64,000 bases of DNA. Source: Henricia sp. BOLD:AAB3569 (Eukaryota; Echinodermata; Asteroidea; Spinulosida; Echinasteridae). The stretch lies in contig JBBELK010000009.1 of NCBI GenBank assembly GCA_037783545.1, positions 496,001 to 560,000 on the forward strand. Direction: 5' to 3'. The translations under genes were made by a program, and so were the position numbers. Under the pieces are notes generated by a model. It worked only from the letters and a program-made list of their open reading frames with translations. It did no database searches and was not told the origin of the DNA. This document shows, piece by piece, positions 56,081 through 64,000 of this stretch (positions are counted from its first letter, which is position 1; every line of letters begins with the position of its first letter).

Positions 56081-59000
56081 TCTTTCTGGTATTCATACCA
56101 AGGATTCCTCAATAGTGCTCATTGCACTGTCACCCGTAAGCGTGAGGAAACCCATGAAGAATTAGAATTAGAAAATGGCCAGAGACACCGGGGAATCCCC
56201 CTGCTCTTCACGAAAGAATGCTCTGGGATCTTTAGAGTGCGTTACCATTACCTAACACACTGGACCAACGGCTTTACATCCCTTCCGAAGGATGGAGCAA
56301 GTGTGGTTGAGTGCCTTGCTCAAGGGCACAGGTACCGCAGCCGTATTCGAACCCGGATTCGAACCCGCAACCCCAAGTTTTCACCCATGATTGCGAGTCA
56401 ATGGCCCTAACCACTCGGCCACCTTAAAGATTATTAACTTCATCAGTGTTTTTTGTCCTTATCTCCAGGGTTTACAAAGACTACGGTTTACCAGTCAGCG
56501 TTTGCAGAGTAGTGCGGCCGTAGCGATACCCTCTCATGCACAGAAGATTGTCGGTTGGTGGTTACTGGGCTGCTGTGGCATGGTGGTAGGGGCTGTTGTT
56601 CTGGGCGGAGTCACAAGGTTTGGACATGGTTGTAATAGACTGCAAAAGTGTGACGTCAGTTGCCAAAGTTACTGGTTCTGAACATTTGATGGTAATCTGA
56701 AACATCCATTGCTAAAGCGAGGGGAAACAGTTCACTGGTTTTAGTGTAGACCCAGTAACCTTGGCAACACACAAAGAGTGATGTTTTCACTTTAGTACAA
56801 ACCAGTATCATGTAACCTCCCAAATTTAGAGACTCTTCGATTTATGTGATTAGTCTAATAGCAGGGTTGTAGCACTCGTACACTTGTGCTTGTACTGGAT
56901 AGACCACGCTTACAGACGGCCATCTTTGTACATGTAGGAAAAATTCAACTGCGTATTAAACGCGATCAGGTACACGTATGCACATCATGAAAAATGTTTC
57001 AAACACGAGCGTGTGTTGCTCGAAATTTGTTTGAAATATGGCATAGGCGCTGCGCGTCACAAAAATGTATTCTCAAGATCCTGATGCACGTGGCAATCTG
57101 TAGGCAGTGATGTCTTTTGAGAGAGGGTCCATTGTCAAAATACTTGGGACCCCGACTGATTTTGTACTCGATCATTATAAAGTACTCAAAGTAAACTTTG
57201 GCTTGTTTTTTTATTCAGTGAGTAAGTGAGGGGTTTAACGCCATGTCGGCATCAATGGCCATATTCATGGCGGGACCATGTTAATATATAAAACACTTCA
57301 TATTAATCAAAGATAATTAAATAGAAAATATATATATGAACTTGGGATCAGTTGTTAAGAAAATAAGTGAAATATTCAACAAGATTGAAGAAACGTTAGA
57401 AAGTACAATAACATGAGTGGGTTTTATTTCAGGGAAATCAACCCTGGAGCAGAGTAATATCTTGTCTCGCCTGGGCGAGCAAACCCCAGTATGAGTCCCT
57501 AATTAATGTTGTTTGAAGAATGGATAAGTAGAGTTTTACAAAATGTGGTAGAGTTGGGATGATTTGAGGAAGTCAATGATGATACTAGGGTTTATGTTGA
57601 AGAGATCTTTCAGTGTAGAGCAAGCAAAGTATTGTTGTCTAACTGGAGCTAAGTCGATGCAGTCGATAAGTAAATGATGTATGGTAAGAGAGCTGTCGCA
57701 GGGGATACATTGGGGTTGTGGTTCCGATTTTAACAGAAATGAGTGGGTTAACATGGAGTGGCCTATGCGGCATCTGGTGAGAACAACCTGGTCTTGACGA
57801 GGTAGATGTAAATAAGTTTTCAAAAATCCAGTATTTGGTTGAATAGAGTAGAGCTTGTTTAAGTTACAAGTTGTCCATGATTCCTGCCAGATGCGTTGTG
57901 TGACTTGTATTCAGAGGTATCAGGGGCGGATCCAGGAATTTTTCCAGGAGGGGGTTTTGCCACCAGGGAGGGGTTTTGCCTATCAGATTTTTATGTCTGC
58001 TTGTTTCGGACAGGCGGACACGCAAAAAATGCATTACATTATATTTTTTGGTGTCGGAGCAGGGGGGGGTTTTGACCCCCAAAACACCCCCTCTGGATCC
58101 GCCCGCGCCTGGGTATAGCTACATGAATGTTCAGTAACCTTGGCAACACACTAAGGTGACTTTGTTGTTTTTATGCAGACTTACTAAATCAGGTTTGTCC
58201 ATGACCGACTGGCACCTCATCAAGGGAATGAAGCCTCCACGCACTGATGAAGAGTGGCAAGCTGAATTTGATCGATACAAACAATTCCCCGAATACAAGT
58301 AGTAAGTTGGATTGAAAAGCAGTTAGGTTGGTTCCGTGAAATGTTCTAGCACAAAGGTGTGGTCTTAAACTGTACATTTAAGACCAGTTAGGAAACTGGA
58401 GGCCAATAGTGGCCCCGAGTCAAATTCACCAGTACCTTTGTTATGTAAATCAGTCACTCTCCCTTAACACGTTGACTGCCGACTATGAGTATACTCTTAG
58501 TAACAGGTGTACAGGATTCTGCCACTACGAGTATACTCGTAGAAAATGAGATTTTACCTTACATGTAATACTTTTCTCATTTCTATTCTGATATTTCGCA
58601 CTCTCGTCAAAAAAATGTTTTTAAAACTAATTTATCGGACTACAAAACTAATTTATCGGACTACATAAAGCAGTGCAGTGATTACACATCCAAATTGGAG
58701 ATTGCAAATTTCCTGTTTTCTTCCCATGGATACTATTTTGGGGACGTATTTTATATGATTGTAAGAACAAAATCCATTTGTGGAAAAATCTCAACATTTC
58801 ACACATTTTTATGGTTATACCACCATGCCATAATGTCCCAATCTTTTCAACTCTTCCTCGTGTCCATGCAGTGTTCACCACGACATCACACTGAATGAGT
58901 TCAAGTGGATATGGCGTATGGAGTACGGCCATCGTATGTGGGGGCGCAGCATTGGCTTGGTTTTCCTGTTACCCGCAGTTTACTTCTGGAGGAAAGGCTG

Positions 59001-62000
59001 GTTCACCAAAGCCATGAAGCCACGGATAGTCATCTATGGATCCTTGTTGCTCTTCCAGGTATTCATACTCATGTCAACCCGTTGATGCTGGTACTGTGCG
59101 CTATGTAAACAAGTTGAGCATGGGACACATGTTGGCAGTGTGGGGTGCTCCTGGCGCTGTTGCCATTATTACCGCTGCCGTCAGGGAATCACCAGAACAA
59201 TTTCGCTTTTAACTAGGTGGCTGCTGGCCAGGCGCTCAACCCTCAGCAGTTAGATTGTGGCATTCCCCTTAACAGCTTCCCAAATATCACTTGGGTTGAC
59301 GAGGCAACTGGTATTAAGTGCCTTGCCCAGGGACACAGACACGTTGGTCGAAGTGGGGCTCGAACCCGCAACCTCTGATTGGGAGTCCCGCTTCATACCC
59401 ACTAGACCACACGCACTGATGCACTTTCATTTACAGGTGACTAAATTCAAAGCAATTCATCGTGCTATCTTTGTGTGCAGGGCCTTCTGGGATGGTACAT
59501 GGTGAAGAGCGGTTTGAAGGAGCCCCAACCATCTGACATGCCTCGGGTCAGCCAGTACAGGCTGGCTAGTCATCTAATAATAATAATAGGACTTGTAATG
59601 CGCACATATCCACCCTGCTGGGTGTTCAAGGTGCTGGGTGTTCATTCGCTTTGTGTGCACTCACGCTGTGGTGTATACTTCTTTAAATAAAAAAACGATT
59701 CACTGTGCCATTGTTGACTTTCTATGCAGGGCCTTCTGGGATGGTACATGGTTAAGAGCGGTTTGAAGGAGCCCCAACCATCTGACATGCCTCGGGTCAG
59801 CCAGTACATGCTGGCTAGTCATCTAGGGTCGGCATTCGCTCTGTATGCACTCATGCTGTGGAGTGGACTATCGCACCTGCTCAAATATAAACCAGTATGT
59901 AATACAATTGAGTCTTTCAAGGGTAAAGGGGGCATTTTGGCAACACAGACTATATTTTCCAGAAAATACTTTTGTCTGGTCTCAATAAAATAAATAAGTT
60001 TCAGTTGTTCTGAAGAGATAACTTGGGCCCAAAAAGGGTTACAAATAGTGTGACAACATGCCTTTCTAAAAACCCCGTGTACAAATTTCCAAATATATGC
60101 TCATAACCGGGACAGCCTAAAAATGTAACAAGTGTCCGTCCCGGTTACGAGCGTATAGTGGACACATTTTTATACCATGCATAAATTTTGAAGGTTTTCT
60201 GAAGCATTGATGCTGGCATCTATATGTAGCTAAAATGTCTGCAGGCTAGTTTACCAATAATCTTCTTCAGATATGTTATGCTCATATTCCAGCAGTCCGT
60301 TAACTTTTACCTTTAAAAGTAGTCTACATGATTGGTAAACCGTTACAAATAGTTTCATCTCCCTGTGTAATTGAAGATACGCATGATTAAAACCAACCCG
60401 AGTAAAAGTCAACTTCGTACTTTGTCTAAATTTTGAGAAAACAGTCAAAAACTGTGTCGTTATTCTCCCGAAAGCTTTACAGTCACTTCGCCCTGAACCA
60501 CGGCCTGTGCACGAAGTGGCATTTGGGCTTAGTGGTGTTTGGGCGAAGTGACTGACATCGTTTGAAAAAATAATTTGTCTCATTAATTGTTTTACTAATT
60601 TCTCAAAGACTATAGCACTGAAACCATTTCAGGGGAAGTTTTCTATCGTCGTTATGTGTAAATCTGTGAACATTTCTGATTTTTGAGATACCAATCACGT
60701 GTTTTACCTTTAACAGTACACAACCACAAACCAGACACTGTTTAAAGATAGTATACATGATTGGTAAACTGTTACAAATAGTTGTATCCCCCTGTGTGAT
60801 TTTAGATATGCATGATTAAAACCAACCTGAGCAAAAACCAGCTCAGTACGTCTTTTGAGAAAACAGTAAAAAAAGGGTTTGCAGTCATTTCGCCCTGAAC
60901 CACGGCCTGTGCACGAAGTGTTTTTGGGGCGAGGTAGCATTTGGGCGATGTAGTGTTTGGACGAAGTGATTTGGGGCGAAATGGCACTCGGGCGAATTGA
61001 ATTTTCGTCTCGTGAGACGAAAAATAATTGTTTTACTCATTCCTCAAAGACTATAGCATTTCAGGGGATGTTTTCTACGGTCATCATGTTTATATTGTGT
61101 AAGTTAGGCGTAAATCTGTGAATATTTCTGATTTTCGAGATACCAATCATGTATATTACTGCCTTTAAATGAACTGCAGCAAAGGAATACCTTTGTGAAT
61201 GTGATTGATATTACAGTGATGCTTTTGAGAAATACGAGTTTTAAAAATAATCTTTTTTTTCTTTTCATTGTAGGTAGCCAAGAGTCGCTACCTGCCTCTT
61301 TTGAGGAAGTGTGCACATGGAACTATGGCATTGGTGTTTGTCACAGCATTGTCTGGTATGACTTATTCTTGGGTTTCACTTAGCTTGACAGCGGTTGCTA
61401 TCCGCCATTACTGTGTCCATACTATGGCACGCCAAAGCGAAAAGTAATTCAATACTGATAATTTAATGTTGACGCATATTTTCGCAAATGTTGCGCAAGA
61501 AAAAAAAAGTTGGCATGACTTTTAAATGTTGATAGACTGTTTGAAACTGGCATACCGTGCTTTTGTTGGCAAGTTTTTAAAAATGTTGAGACTTGTTTTT
61601 TCAGGGTTGATGGCAAAATTATCAGTGTTGAATTACTTTTCGCTTTGGCGTGCCATAGTATTGACACAGTAATGGCGGATAGCAACCGGTTGTTAAGCCA
61701 AGTATAACCCAAGAATAGACTGACTGTGTGGAGGGACAATTTCACCATGTTAAATTAGCTACGTGAATTTTCCATATCCTTTGTTTTCTGTGTTTATTGA
61801 ATGTGAATAGGCGACCGCCAGGGTTAATTAATTATTTTGATACAAATGTGGAGACGCACCCTCCCCCTAGCTCAAACGAGTTCCGCCTTGCAATTTTTTG
61901 ACGGATCTCTGCTATTGTCAAACATGATCCTATATCTGATTGTAATATATGCCAAATTTCAGAAGAAAAAAAATCGAGGGTCGGTGTAAGAGGGCACCAG

Positions 62001-63726
62001 CCCCCCAGGTTTGTGGTTCCACAAACCTGGTTTGTAAAATTTTGCCCATCCATCTTCCCAGGTGCCTTTGTGGCCGGCCTTGACGCGGGTCTGGTCTACA
62101 ACTCGTTCCCCAAGATGGCCGACAAATGGGTCCCTGATGACATCATGACCATTGAGCCCAAGTACAAGAATGTCTTTGAGAATCCCACAACCGTGCAGTT
62201 TGACCATCGGATACTCGTAAGTATTTAAACCTTTTCCGAGTGCAAATTCATTGGACGACTAAATTCAAGATTTGCAATCTCCCAAATTTTAGTCAACTGA
62301 AAAACCTTACTCAAATGAATAGGAGTGGGTTCCACCTGTCCAACTCAATCATTCTGCCCAAAAAACAAAATTGAAGATGAATTTATGTAAATGCATATAT
62401 ATTAGTGCTGGGCGACTAGTGGATTTTGCTACTCGCGAGTAGTTGCAGCAATTACTCGTGACTAGTCGATTAATCGCGAGTAGTTGGCAACGTATCAAAA
62501 GGCAAAAACAAAAAACACGTATATGTACGTAATTGTACGTGTAGGCCTATGTGTTGAAATTGTCAGCATAGGCCTACACAATAAAATTCAGTTGCACACA
62601 GGCCGTCTTTTAAGAGAGGGGACTGTCACAGTGTAACAGTATAGCGTAATCGCGACTATGTAACGGTGCTAATCGCGAGTCCGAGTACCGTTTACTACAC
62701 GCAATTAATCGATTAATCGAGCTATTCGCCCAGCCCTAATATATATGGCAGTCATGCAACTTTTCAGCTGATCAATCATCTGTCCCATTGAAAAAAACTG
62801 TACAAAGTTGGAGATTTTTGGCATTTTCCTCTTTTTTTTAATGACAGTTGCATGCCTGAATTATGGGCAAACATTTTTTACAAGGACACTGTCATGTAAA
62901 CGAAACTATATAGGCCCCTTAGTGTACCAGCCTAAACAGGACGGTGGCTTTACACACTTGGATGGACATAGTTTTTCTGGATGACATACTGAGCTCACTC
63001 TTACATCACACATCCTCAATCATGCATGGATATAATACTGTAATCCATATTTAAATAAGGCCAATGAAATTAGATTACTAGTTTCTCGTCAGCGCCCGCA
63101 TGTGATTTTGTCCCCGCACCAAAAAATTTCATTATGCCAAAATTTCATTATTTTTCAAAAAAGGGAAAAAATCAGATGCAAACTACTTGCAGTTCTGAAC
63201 GTTTCCATTTCAGTTGTGCAATCGCGATCTGTGTTTTGCAGCTTTTGTGTTTATAACCAGACATCTCCTTTGTCATTTCTCATGATTTTGTAATCTCAAC
63301 TTGTTCCTTCAAACACAAGCTACCTGGTATAACTCAATGGCATTGATACTGGCACCAAACCATTTCTGGGCGAGTTTAGAGCCTTAATAATCAGTTTCTA
63401 AGTAGCAGTTCGTGTATGTGTAAAGGTTGTATTTTTCCTTAATTGAATAATGAATAATGAAAAAAATCCCTCACCAAAATTTGATAAATGGTTGACGAGA
63501 AACTAGTAATCTAATTTCATTGGCCTACTGGCAAATTTAAGTTCTACCTCTGAAGCTGCTCCGTAACATATTGTATGCGAGTTGACAAGCTGTTATTTTG
63601 CATTGGTTGCAGGGTACATCAACAGCAGCAGCAGTAGTTGGACTGTGGTTGCTAGCTCGTAAAGTGCCATTACCAGCTAGGGCTAATCTGGCTGTCAACT
63701 GCATGGTGGCAATGAGTGCTGTACAG
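54181..63726 (+). CDS. COX15: COX15, mitochondrial heme A synthase, C-terminus beyond the window
   Basis: COX15 converts heme O to heme A in the inner mitochondrial membrane for cytochrome c oxidase. Eight exons with GT-AG borders and matching phases give 379 codons; the human protein has 410. The N-terminus is rich in Arg and lacks acids at the start, as a mitochondrial presequence. Hydrophobic membrane segments follow ([66 protein letters not shown]). The four conserved His contexts of the family are present: [23 protein letters not shown] and [23 protein letters not shown] and [19 protein letters not shown] are near-identical to vertebrate COX15. A degraded extra copy of exon 5 lies at 59481. 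The last donor at 63727 shows more exon(s) follow. Confidence 0.96.
55050..55245 (+). repeat. Foldback family AA, right arm
   Basis: GTCCGTCCCGGTTACGAGCG through GACCAGACAAAGGTATTTCC and CCCTTTACCGTGGAAAG, in COX15 intron 1. Confidence 0.75.
55490..55690 (+). mobile_element. SINE family B body
   Basis: GCCCTTGGGTAAGGCACTTTG, CCACCCAGGATTAAATGGGT and CTTCCCAGGGAGCTG in order. This copy shows the uninterrupted layout used to interpret 7470-8405. Confidence 0.7.
56052..56423 (-). mobile_element. tRNA-derived SINE, family C copy 3
   Basis: Clean ATT-repeat tail at 56052-56082 and a tRNA-like head at the right (GATTCGAACCCGCAACCCC on the plus strand, ACTCGGCCAC). It is 45 bases upstream of COX15 exon 2. 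Confidence 0.88.
56469..56617 (+). CDS. COX15: COX15 exon 2
   Basis: Acceptor CTCCAG, donor GTTTGG. It encodes the first membrane segment [20 protein letters not shown] and GGVTR. It ends in phase 2 and joins AG to ACTT to give RLTKSGLS. Confidence 0.92.
57218..57896 (-). pseudogene. 3' end of a non-LTR retrotransposon (LINE)
   Basis: The minus strand from 57896 to 57536 reads [20 protein letters not shown], then [20 protein letters not shown] and [17 protein letters not shown]. This is the RNase-H/zinc-ribbon tail (C..C....HHLL..C) of jockey/CR1-like reverse-transcriptase proteins. A stop and a 3' untranslated region follow (GGCGTTAAACCCCTCAC). No reverse transcriptase domain remains. Confidence 0.78.
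57921..58110. mobile_element. Short hAT-like MITE, CAGGGGCGGATCCAG ends
   Basis: CAGGGGCGGATCCAGGAATT at the left and CTGGATCCGCCCGCGCCTGG at the right. No coding content. It lies just outside the LINE end and 70 bases upstream of COX15 exon 3. Confidence 0.78.
58179..58301 (+). CDS. COX15: COX15 exon 3
   Basis: Acceptor ATGCAG, donor [26 protein letters not shown] then [17 protein letters not shown], the most conserved loop of COX15. Confidence 0.94.
58872..59058 (+). CDS. COX15: COX15 exon 4
   Basis: Acceptor ATGCAG, donor [26 protein letters not shown] carries the first conserved His; [17 protein letters not shown] follows. Confidence 0.94.
59161..59420 (-). mobile_element. SINE family D, full copy
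   Basis: CAGGGAATCACCAGAACAAT at the left; at the right a tRNA-like head on the minus strand (plus reads GGGCTCGAACCCGCAACC and ACTAGACCAC). It resembles the split copy at 3157. Confidence 0.75.
59481..59690 (+). pseudogene. Broken duplicate of COX15 exon 5
   Basis: After a TGTGCAG acceptor the sequence repeats exon 5 for about 95 bases, [20 protein letters not shown] to ASHL. It then runs into ATA repeats and a SINE tail, and resumes CATTCGCTTTGTGTGCACTC, as in the true exon. The donor is lost and a stop occurs at about 59690. It keeps Arg in SQYRLASHL where the intact exon has Met. Confidence 0.88.
59730..59894 (+). CDS. COX15: COX15 exon 5 (intact copy)
   Basis: Acceptor ATGCAG, donor GTATGT, 55 codons, phase 0. 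[20 protein letters not shown] through [19 protein letters not shown] and LLKYKP. A foldback arm starts about 17 bases after the donor. Confidence 0.93.
59911..60165 (-). repeat. Foldback family AA, left arm
   Basis: Starts AGTCTTTCAAGGGTAAAGGG and reaches TAACCGGGACAGCC and the centre mirror. It is the inverse of the copy at 55050, so the two flank COX15 exons 2-5. Confidence 0.75.
60180..60290. repeat. Fragment of the TTAAAGGCC-ended family
   Basis: GGTTTTCTGAAGCATTGATG and GCAGGCTAGTTTACCAATAA match the interior of 44999-45327. Confidence 0.6.
60326..60703 (+). mobile_element. GTATACATGATTGGTA-ended MITE, copy 4
   Basis: Begins TAGTCTACATGATTGGTAAA and ends GATACCAATCACGTG. The minisatellite is short and the hairpin is partly deleted. 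Confidence 0.78.
60748..61160 (+). mobile_element. GTATACATGATTGGTA-ended MITE, copy 5
   Basis: Begins AGTATACATGATTGGTAAAC, includes TTTTCGTCTCGTGAGACGAA and ends ATACCAATCATGTATA. It lies next to copy 4 in the same orientation. Confidence 0.8.
61274..61355 (+). CDS. COX15: COX15 exon 6
   Basis: Acceptor TTGTAG, donor [26 protein letters not shown] then VFVTALSG, with the third conserved His. A MITE begins eight bases after the donor. Confidence 0.93.
61364..61717. mobile_element. Foldback MITE next to the COX15 exon 6 donor
   Basis: Arms of about 100 bp: TATTCTTGGGTTTCACTTAG and GCTATCCGCCATTACTGTGT at the left, mirrored at the right (CACAGTAATGGCGGATAGCA, AACCCAAGAATA). It is about 354 bp and begins eight bases after the exon 6 splice donor. 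Confidence 0.85.
62062..62216 (+). CDS. COX15: COX15 exon 7
   Basis: Acceptor TCCCAG, donor [26 protein letters not shown] and [17 protein letters not shown] with the fourth conserved His. Confidence 0.95.
62402..62741. mobile_element. hAT-like MITE with AGTGCTGGGCGA ends
   Basis: TTAGTGCTGGGCGACTAGTG and GCTATTCGCCCAGCCCTAA are inverted and flanked by ATATAT on both sides. CGATTAATCG motifs lie near both ends. A fragment matching its left part in reverse is at 28388-28440. Confidence 0.75.
63056..63527. mobile_element. MITE with TAAGGCCAATGAAATTAG ends
   Basis: About 36-bp near-perfect inverted ends: AAGGCCAATGAAATTAGATT on the left, AATCTAATTTCATTGGCCT on the right, with ACTAGTTTCTCGTCA just inside. 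It ends 86 bases upstream of exon 8. Confidence 0.85.
63613..63726 (+). CDS. COX15: COX15 exon 8 (last in window)
   Basis: Acceptor TTGCAG, donor GTAACA, 38 codons. [20 protein letters not shown] then [17 protein letters not shown]. Confidence 0.92.
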
Positions 63727-64000
63727 GTAACACACACATATGGAATATAATGGAACATACAGTACATTATGGAACCTTTGCTGAAGATGACAGACAGTGC
63801 GCACATATATACTTGTTCAATCCTCTGCTTCGTCACATTTTTACAATGAAAAGGATATTTCAAAACAAATTCTGCACTTAGAATGTCTTAATTACATGGT
63901 CAAAATGTTACCTGTTCCCGAGGAATGACTTGATCATTTTTTGAATCGAGTCTGCCAAAAATGAAATTGTCATTTTGAACGAGGACCGAATTGTATTTCA

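Overview
The window is animal nuclear DNA. It has spliced genes with GT-AG introns, tRNA-derived SINEs, one LINE remnant and a very dense load of short inverted-repeat DNA transposons. The protein families, and the marine-invertebrate style of the repeats (tRNA-headed SINEs with ATT-rich tails, foldback elements, Tc1 and hAT-like ends), suggest an invertebrate deuterostome such as an echinoderm or hemichordate. That placement is an inference, and no marker here fixes the species.

Three genes can be read. (1) Positions 42220 down to the left edge, minus strand: a gene of at least 16 coding exons. Its first exons are clearly homologous to JAKMIP (Janus kinase and microtubule-interacting protein, Marlin). 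After the conserved KDQNELLEFR block the frame continues through phase-compatible exons into a huge coiled coil, including one 4.36-kb exon. It then enters a short unrecognised domain, a proline/serine-rich region and more coiled coil, and runs off the window. About 2,880 codons are visible, against my recollection of roughly 600-850 for vertebrate JAKMIPs. (2) Positions 51822 to 47856, minus strand: the polycomb RING-finger gene PCGF1 (NSPC1), read from a small exon that may carry the start or follow an unseen exon. It covers the C3HC4 RING and most of the C-terminal ubiquitin-like RAWUL domain; the last coding exon was not found. (3) Positions 54181 to the right edge, plus strand: COX15, the mitochondrial heme A synthase, with eight exons (379 codons) in the window and the C-terminal exon(s) beyond it. 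The three genes show no obvious shared pathway. PCGF1 and COX15 are arranged head to head.

Almost everything else is repeats: foldback elements, MITE families with termini such as TTAAAGG, GGGTCATTCCATG and GTATACATGATTGGTA, hAT-like and Harbinger-like remnants, Tc1 ends and at least four SINE families, often nested in one another. Points most worth a second look are the giant JAKMIP-headed gene and its internal 160-170-residue coiled-coil repeat; two independent pairs of inverted repeats flanking the same two exons of that gene; repeats sitting within tens of bases of several 5' splice sites; a duplicated COX15 exon whose extra copy is broken by a SINE tail; and MITEs that still carry what looks like the first exon of a transposase.
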